Below, piece after piece: positions 57,630 through 64,000 of a stretch of DNA of 64,000 nucleotides. Below the pieces are notes generated by a model that ran no database searches, was not told the DNA's origin, and saw only the letters and a list, made by a program, of their open reading frames with translations. The DNA lies in the NCBI RefSeq assembly GCF_009764265.1, contig NZ_RWIR01000065.1, positions 32,315-96,314 of the forward strand, read 5' to 3'. The stretch comes from Pseudomonas sp. PB101. Its GTDB lineage: Bacteria; Pseudomonadota; Gammaproteobacteria; Pseudomonadales; Pseudomonadaceae. The number at the start of each line of letters is the position of its first letter. Within the stretch, counting starts at the first letter, position 1. Both the position numbers and the translations under genes were made by a program.

Positions 57630-58754
57630 TCAGCCGCGATAGTAGCGTTGTGGAACAAATGGCATTTTGCTTACAAGCAAAGGCACCTTTTTCCCACGGA
57701 CAATCGCCCAAACGGGTGTGTCCATTGCGATGTAGGCGCTGTCGACATAACCCATGGCCAGCGGCCCGCCCAGGGTCGGCCCGAAGCCGCCGCTGCAGAC
57801 GCTGCCGATGATGTCACCGGCTTCGTTGACGATCTCGGCACCCTCGCGCACCGGTGTGCGTTCCTGCGGTAACAGGCCGACGCGCTTGCGGCTGACACCA
57901 GCCTGTTGGTGGGCGAATACGCTTTCGGCACCCGGGAAGCCGCCGGCACGTGCACCATCGGCGCGACGTGGCTTGGAAATGGCCCACAGCAGGCTGGCTT
58001 CGATCGGGCTGGTCTCGGTGTTCATGTCGTGGCCATACAGGCACAGACCCGCTTCCAGGCGCAGGGAATCGCGGGCGCCAAGGCCGATGGCAGCCACTTC
58101 CGGTTCGGCCAGCAGGGCGCGAGCCAGGGCTTCGGCGTTGGCGGCAGGTACGGAAATTTCGAAACCGTCTTCACCGGTGTAGCCCGAACGGCTGACAAAA
58201 CAGTCCACGCCCAGCAGCTTGACGCGAGCGAACTGCATGAAAGTCATCTTCGCAACTTCCGGGGCCAGGCGTGCCAGCACGGTAACTGCTGCCGGGCCTT
58301 GCAGGGCCAGCAGGGCGCGTTCCTCGAACAGCGGCTCGATCGTGCACTGCTCGCCGATGTGCTTGCGCAGGTGGGCCAGGTCCTGATCCTTGCAGGCGGC
58401 GTTGACCACCAGGAACAGTTCGTCGTTGCCCAGGTTGGCGACCATCAGGTCGTCGAGGATGCCGCCCGTCGCGTTGGTGAACATCGCGTAGCGCTGCATG
58501 CCCACCGGCAGGTCGATGATGTCTACCGGCACCAGGGTTTCCAGGGCCTTGGCGGCATTGGCGCCGGTCAGGCGGATCTGGCCCATGTGCGAGACATCGA
58601 ACAGCCCGGCCTGATCGCGGGTGTGCTGGTGTTCTTTCATCACGCCCAGCGGGTATTGCACCGGCATGTCGTAGCCGGCGAACGGCACCATGCGCGCGCC
58701 GAGTTCGATGTGCAATGCGTGCAGCGGGGTTTGCAACAGTTGTTCGGTGGACAT
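57630..58754 (-). CDS. gcvT: Glycine cleavage system T protein (aminomethyltransferase)
   Basis: A 374-residue folate enzyme that takes the aminomethyl group from lipoyl-GcvH and yields methylene-THF and ammonia. Hallmarks: ARMVPFAGYDMPVQYPLGVMKEH, FDVSHMGQIRLTG, the SRSGYTGEDGFEI block and the GLGARDSLRLEAGLCLYGHD segment with the catalytic Asp region. Last gene of the gcvH-gcvP-sdaA-gcvT operon; 36 bases separate it from sdaA. Confidence 0.96.
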   Translation of the reverse strand: MSTEQLLQTPLHALHIELGARMVPFAGYDMPVQYPLGVMKEHQHTRDQAGLFDVSHMGQIRLTGANAAKALETLVPVDIIDLPVGMQRYAMFTNATGGILDDLMVANLGNDELFLVVNAACKDQDLAHLRKHIGEQCTIEPLFEERALLALQGPAAVTVLARLAPEVAKMTFMQFARVKLLGVDCFVSRSGYTGEDGFEISVPAANAEALARALLAEPEVAAIGLGARDSLRLEAGLCLYGHDMNTETSPIEASLLWAISKPRRADGARAGGFPGAESVFAHQQAGVSRKRVGLLPQERTPVREGAEIVNEAGDIIGSVCSGGFGPTLGGPLAMGYVDSAYIAMDTPVWAIVRGKKVPLLVSKMPFVPQRYYRG

Positions 58755-58790
58755 ATTCAGCTCCTGAAGAAGGGTGCAGATGAGCGCGCA

Positions 58791-60167
<1,377 letters not shown>

Positions 60168-60223
60168 GGTGGTTCTCCGGTTTCTTGTTATAGGAATTCA
60201 CGGAAGTTCAGGCTTGATGCGAT

Positions 60224-60318
60224 CCTTGTAGGAGCTGGCTTGCCAGCGATGACGGTGTGTCAGGCACAGAAATGTGGACTGATCCACCCTCATCGCTGGC
60301 AAGCCAGCTCCTACAAGG
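60224..60318. repeat. REPIN 7 (TAGGAGC subtype)
   Basis: A perfect 29-bp inverted pair (60224-60252 and 60290-60318) with TGTAGGAGC instead of TGTGGGAGC and stem CTGGCTTGCCAG, inside the gcv operon between gcvP and sdaA. Confidence 0.94.
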
Positions 60319-60370
60319 GCTTTGCGGTGTTCTTGAAATTGGGGCGAGTAAAACCCGCCCCCTCATTCGT

Positions 60371-63223
60371 TTAAGCGTAGCTTTCGATCGACGGGCAGGC
60401 GCAGACCAGGTTGCGGTCGCCGAACACGTTGTCGACACGACCGACCGGCGGCCAGTACTTGCCTTCGATCAGCGAGGCAACCGGGTAAACCGCTTGCTCG
60501 CGGCTGTACGGGTGCGACCACTCGCCCACCAGTTCCTTCGCGGTGTGCGGCGCGTTTTTCAGCGGGTTGTCGTCCTTGTCCAGGGTGCCGTTTTCCACTG
60601 CGCGGATTTCTTCGCGGATGCGGATCATGGCGTCGCAGAAGCGGTCCAGTTCTTCCTTGGATTCGCTTTCTGTCGGCTCGATCATCAGCGTGCCGGCCAC
60701 CGGGAACGACATGGTCGGCGCGTGGAAGCCGAAGTCGATCAGGCGCTTGGCGACGTCATCGACGCTGATGCCGCTGCTGTCTTTCAGAGGGCGCAGGTCA
60801 AGGATGCACTCGTGCGCCACCAGGCCGTTGCTGCCGGTGTACAGCACCGGGTAGTGCTCTTCGAGGCGACGGGAGATGTAGTTGGCATTGAGGATCGCCA
60901 GCTGCGAAGCACGCTTGAGACCCGCGCCACCCATCATGCGAATGTACATCCAGGTGATCGGCAGAATGCTCGCGCTGCCGAACGGTGCCGCGCACACGGC
61001 GCCTTCCTTGCGCTCCATGTGGGCGTGGCCCGGCAGGAATGGCGCCAGGTGCGATTTCACACCGATCGGGCCGACGCCCGGGCCGCCACCGCCGTGGGGG
61101 ATGCAGAAGGTCTTGTGCAGGTTCAGGTGCGACACGTCGCCGCCGAACTTGCCCGGTGCGCACAGGCCGACCATGGCGTTCATGTTGGCGCCGTCGATGT
61201 ACACCTGGCCGCCGTTGTCATGAATGATGCCGCAGATTTCGCGGATGCCTTCCTCGAACACGCCGTGGGTCGACGGGTAGGTGATCATCAGCGCGGCGAG
61301 GTGTTCGCGGTGCTCGATGGCCTTGGCGCGCAGGTCTTCGATGTCGACGTTGCCGCGGGCATCGCAAGCGGTCACGACAACGCGCATGCCGGCCATCTGG
61401 GCGGTGGCCGGGTTGGTGCCGTGGGCCGACGACGGGATCAGGCAGATGTCGCGACGGTCTTCGCCACGGCTCTGGTGGTAGGCGCGAATCGCCAGCAGAC
61501 CGGCGTATTCACCTTGCGAACCGGCGTTCGGTTGCAGCGAAACGGAGTCGTAGCCGGTGGCAGCGCAGAGCATCGCTTCCAGCTCGTCGGTCAGTTGCTG
61601 GTAGCCGGCGCTTTGCTCGGCCGGGGCGAACGGGTGCAGGGCGCCGAATTCGGCCCAGGTCACCGGGATCATTTCGCTGGCGGCGTTGAGTTTCATGGTG
61701 CACGAACCCAGCGGGATCATGGTGCGGTCCAGCGCCAGGTCTTTGTCCGCCAGTTTGCGCAGGTAGCGCATCAGCTCGGTTTCCGAGTGATAGCGGTTGA
61801 ACACCGGGTGGCTGAGGATCGGCGACTGACGTACCAGCGCGGCCGGGATGGTGCTGGTGACCGAGGCAGCGAGGGCAGCGAAGTCCGGCAGGGTCTTGCC
61901 GTCGGACAGCAGGCTCCACAGGGCTTCAACGTCGGCCTGGGTGGTGGTTTCGTCCAGGGACAGGCCCAGACGCTCGTCATCGACCACGCGCAGGTTGATG
62001 CGCTGGGCGTGCGCCTTGTCGTGCAGGGCGGCGGTTTGCGCGCCGGTCTTCACGGTCAGGGTGTCGAAGAAGCTCGCTTGCTCGACGTTCTGGCCCAATG
62101 CGCTCAAGCCTTTGGCCAGGATCGCGGTCAGGTGATGCACGCGATTGGCGATCTGTGTCAGGCCTTTCGGACCGTGGTACACGGCGTACATGCTGGCGAT
62201 GTTGGCCAGCAGCACTTGCGCGGTGCAGATGTTCGAAGTGGCTTTCTCGCGACGGATGTGTTGCTCGCGGGTCTGCATGGCCAGGCGCAGGGCCGGGTTG
62301 CCGAAACGGTCTACGGAAACACCGACCAGACGGCCCGGCATGTCACGCTTGAACGCGTCCTTGGTGGAGAAGTAAGCGGCGTGCGGGCCACCGAAGCCCA
62401 GCGGCACGCCGAAGCGCTGTGCGCTGCCGATGGCCACGTCGGCGCCGAATTCGCCTGGCGCGCTCAGCACGGTCAGGGCCAGCAGGTCGGCCGCCACGGC
62501 AACGAGGGCGTTGGCGGCGTGGAAGCGTTCGGTCAGTTCGCGGTAATCGAACACGTCACCGTTGCTGGCAGGGTATTGCAGCAGGGCGCCGAAGAACGGC
62601 GTCACGTCGGTCAGTTCGAGCTCGTCGCCAACCACTACGTCGATGCCCAGAGGCTCGGCACGGGTGCGCAGTACGTCGAGGGTCTGCGGGTGGCAATGCA
62701 CGGAGGCGAAGAACTGGTGGCTGCCCTTGTTCTTGCTCAGGCGTTTGCAGAAGGTCATGGCTTCGGCAGCGGCGGTGGCTTCGTCGAGCAGGGAGGCGTT
62801 GGCGATCGGCAGGCCGGTGAGGTCGCTGATCAGGGTCTGGAAGTTCAGCAGCGCTTCGAGACGGCCCTGGGAGATTTCTGGCTGGTACGGGGTGTAAGCG
62901 GTGTACCAGGCCGGGTTTTCCAGGAGGTTGCGCAGGATCGGCGACGGCGTGTGGGTGCCGTAGTAGCCCTGGCCGATGTAGGTCTTGAACAGCTGGTTTT
63001 TAGTCGCGATCGACTTGATCAAGGCCAGGGCATCGGCTTCGCTCAGGCCGTCTTCAAGGCCAAGCACGCTGGTGCCCTTGATGCTGTCGGGAATCACGCT
63101 GGCGCTCAGGGCTTCCAGGGAGTCGAAACCGAGGCTGTTGAGCATGGCTTGCTCGTCACCGGCGCGCGGGCCGATGTGACGGGCGATGAATTCGTTGGCG
63201 GTGGTCAGATTGACTTGAGTCAT
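60371..63223 (-). CDS. gcvP: Glycine dehydrogenase (decarboxylating), P protein
   Basis: A 950-residue PLP enzyme that decarboxylates glycine and loads the aminomethyl group onto lipoyl-GcvH. The PLP lysine is K704 in LNLHKTFCIPHGGGGPG. N-terminal half has FIARHIGP and the YTPYQPEISQGRLEALLNFQ block; homodimeric single-chain type. Begins 11 bases after the gcvH stop. Confidence 0.98.
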   Translation of the reverse strand: MTQVNLTTANEFIARHIGPRAGDEQAMLNSLGFDSLEALSASVIPDSIKGTSVLGLEDGLSEADALALIKSIATKNQLFKTYIGQGYYGTHTPSPILRNLLENPAWYTAYTPYQPEISQGRLEALLNFQTLISDLTGLPIANASLLDEATAAAEAMTFCKRLSKNKGSHQFFASVHCHPQTLDVLRTRAEPLGIDVVVGDELELTDVTPFFGALLQYPASNGDVFDYRELTERFHAANALVAVAADLLALTVLSAPGEFGADVAIGSAQRFGVPLGFGGPHAAYFSTKDAFKRDMPGRLVGVSVDRFGNPALRLAMQTREQHIRREKATSNICTAQVLLANIASMYAVYHGPKGLTQIANRVHHLTAILAKGLSALGQNVEQASFFDTLTVKTGAQTAALHDKAHAQRINLRVVDDERLGLSLDETTTQADVEALWSLLSDGKTLPDFAALAASVTSTIPAALVRQSPILSHPVFNRYHSETELMRYLRKLADKDLALDRTMIPLGSCTMKLNAASEMIPVTWAEFGALHPFAPAEQSAGYQQLTDELEAMLCAATGYDSVSLQPNAGSQGEYAGLLAIRAYHQSRGEDRRDICLIPSSAHGTNPATAQMAGMRVVVTACDARGNVDIEDLRAKAIEHREHLAALMITYPSTHGVFEEGIREICGIIHDNGGQVYIDGANMNAMVGLCAPGKFGGDVSHLNLHKTFCIPHGGGGPGVGPIGVKSHLAPFLPGHAHMERKEGAVCAAPFGSASILPITWMYIRMMGGAGLKRASQLAILNANYISRRLEEHYPVLYTGSNGLVAHECILDLRPLKDSSGISVDDVAKRLIDFGFHAPTMSFPVAGTLMIEPTESESKEELDRFCDAMIRIREEIRAVENGTLDKDDNPLKNAPHTAKELVGEWSHPYSREQAVYPVASLIEGKYWPPVGRVDNVFGDRNLVCACPSIESYA

Positions 63224-63234
63224 GTCAGTGCTCC

Positions 63235-63618
63235 TCAGGCTTCGGCTTGGGCTTTGATCAGGCGGTCGTAGGCGTCCTGGTCCAGCAGTTGGGCGACAGC
63301 CGAGGCGTCGCTTGGCTGGAAGCGGAAGAACCAGCCTTCGCCCAGCGGATCTTCGTTGACCAGTTCAGGGCTGCTGTCGAGCGCCGGGTTCACTTCCAGC
63401 ACTTCGCCGTCGAGCGGCATGTACACGCCGCTGGCAGCCTTGACCGATTCCACGGTGGCGGCTTCGGCGCCCTTGTCGTAGGACTGCAGCTCAGGCAGTT
63501 GAACGAAAACCACGTCGCCCAGGGCGTTCTGTGCGAAAGCGGTGATGCCGACCGTGACGCTGCCGTCAGCTTCGGTGCGCAGCCATTCGTGATCTTCAGT
63601 AAAACGCAACTCGCTCAT
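63235..63618 (-). CDS. gcvH: Glycine cleavage system H protein
   Basis: A 127-residue lipoyl carrier. Lipoylated K60 lies in ATVESVKAASGVYMPLDG; the fold begins LRFTEDHEWLRTEADGSVTVG. It shuttles the aminomethyl intermediate between P, T and L proteins. AGGAGTTTCC just upstream of the ATG gives the ribosome site. First gene of the operon, preceded by the sigma-54 promoter and TyrR-box-like sites described separately. Confidence 0.98.
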   Translation of the reverse strand: MSELRFTEDHEWLRTEADGSVTVGITAFAQNALGDVVFVQLPELQSYDKGAEAATVESVKAASGVYMPLDGEVLEVNPALDSSPELVNEDPLGEGWFFRFQPSDASAVAQLLDQDAYDRLIKAQAEA

Positions 63619-63696
63619 GGAAACTCCTAAGGGGCCAGACTCGTCTGGTGGACGCGATTGAATGCTTGGGCAATGCCCTGGTTATGCAGGAGTACA

Positions 63697-63714
63697 TAGC
63701 AAGAACGCGGCCAA
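63697..63714 (-). promoter_or_regulatory. Sigma-54 (-24/-12) promoter of gcvH
   Basis: On the minus strand the site reads TTGGCCGCGTTCTTGCTA: TGGC at -24, TTGCT at -12, and exactly ten bases between the invariant GG and GC. It lies ~80 bases before the gcvH start. Known family logic: Pseudomonas gcs2 operons are RpoN-dependent. Confidence 0.75.
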
Positions 63715-63778
63715 CCTTGGTTTTCTCGTTGTTGATCAATGATTTAGGTGGTTCTGACAAAGGTTGAAATTCATTCGC

Positions 63779-63796
63779 TGTAGCGAAATCGATACG
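63779..63796 (-). promoter_or_regulatory. TyrR-box-like activator site 1 (candidate GcsR site)
   Basis: TGTAGCG-AAAT-CGATACG, read on the plus strand; resembles the TGTAACG-N4-CGTTCCG sites reported, as I recall, for GcsR. It lies 65 bases upstream of the -24 element. Confidence 0.5.
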
Positions 63797-63859
63797 TGAT
63801 ATGTCGAGGATAAAAGCCGAGGTGGATCAAAGCCTTGCACAGCCGTGATCGCAGAGGGG

Positions 63860-63877
63860 TGTAGCGATATCGTTCCG
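63860..63877 (-). promoter_or_regulatory. TyrR-box-like activator site 2 (candidate GcsR site)
   Basis: TGTAGCG-ATAT-CGTTCCG on the plus strand; only one base differs from the remembered GcsR consensus. Confidence 0.62.
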
Positions 63878-63878
63878 C

Positions 63879-63896
63879 TGTAGCGCTTTCAGTACA
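63879..63896 (-). promoter_or_regulatory. TyrR-box-like activator site 3 (candidate GcsR site)
   Basis: TGTAGCG-CTTT-CAGTACA on the plus strand, exactly 19 bases from site 2; has the TGTA-N10-TACA ends of a classical TyrR box. Confidence 0.52.
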
Positions 63897-63946
63897 GGTG
63901 GAGGTCGTTTTCAGACGTGATTTGCCGATGCATGAACATTCACGAC

Positions 63947-64000
63947 TGTAGGAGCCGGCTTGCTGGCGATGGCGATTTTGCGGACGCCATCGCCAGCAAG
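63947..64000. repeat. REPIN 8, truncated by window end (TAGGAGC subtype)
   Basis: Left arm 63947-63970 (TGTAGGAGCCGGCTTGCTGGCGAT) with the start of the inverted right arm at 63989-64000; the rest lies outside the window. Confidence 0.88.

Noticed and set aside
63619..63780. Glycine riboswitch upstream of gcvH
   Set aside because: No paired glycine-aptamer pattern could be read; a sigma-54 promoter with activator sites explains regulation better.

Overview
The window is a stretch of Pseudomonas chromosome, most likely from the P. fluorescens group. Support for this comes from the high GC content, the gene orders (secA-argJ-GST-Nudix/ThiE; oprD-HIT-slyX-csp-dps-aspS-pmpR-ruvCAB-tolQRAB-pal-cpoB-queE-queC-tRNA-Lys-nadA; sbcB-mvaT-purU close to a PctA-size chemoreceptor), an MvaT silencer, and REP/REPIN elements of the GTGGGAGC type typical of fluorescent pseudomonads. 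These assignments rest on recognised protein families and remembered synteny; no database search was run.

Layout. 1-8.2 kb: accessory insecticidal Tc-toxin locus, with a TcA N-terminal half (cut by the left edge, carrying a chain of Ig-like domains), a TcA C-terminal half, and an unknown 176-residue protein. 8.3-15.0 kb: a six-gene, fully overlapping minus-strand operon (RDD, SpoIIM-like, DUF4129, DUF4350, MoxR ATPase, DUF58) for an envelope-associated MoxR system. 15.2-18.5 kb: sbcB, mvaT, purU and a 58-residue protein. 18.5-21.4 kb: a glycosyltransferase / deacetylase / flippase-like trio. 21.6-25.7 kb: PctA-like chemoreceptor, YjgR-type HerA ATPase, DciA. 26-31.8 kb: secA, argJ, GST, Nudix-ThiE fusion. 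32-37.1 kb: PduO-type adenosyltransferase, orphan histidine kinase, panE-like reductase, yajQ, mscS. 37.3-44.4 kb: oprD, HIT protein, slyX, membrane-anchored cold-shock protein, dps, RHH protein, fmdB-type zinc ribbon, aspS. 44.6-56.3 kb: pmpR, ruvCAB, the tol-pal envelope cluster, queE/queC, tRNA-Lys and nadA. 56.4-64 kb: RDD protein, cspA-type gene and the glycine cleavage operon gcvH-gcvP-sdaA-gcvT.

How the genes work together. The Tol-Pal genes form one cell-envelope constriction and outer-membrane integrity machine, preceded by the Holliday-junction resolvasome. GcvH/P/T plus SdaA would convert glycine to C1 units and drain the resulting serine to pyruvate. Upstream of gcvH I read a good sigma-54 promoter and three TyrR-box-like 18-mers, which fits activation by a GcsR-type glycine-responsive enhancer-binding protein. 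Eight REP/REPIN elements, all intergenic, punctuate the window; two carry a distinct TAGGAGC subtype and both lie at the gcv operon.

The most rewarding places for follow-up are the mosaic, Ig-decorated TcA toxin with its unknown 176-residue partner, the sigma-54/GcsR-like control region, the three mutually complementary GCGTTA/TAACGC segments just after gcvT, and the membrane-tethered cold-shock domain. I did not find a CRISPR array, prophage, insertion sequence or clear defence system.
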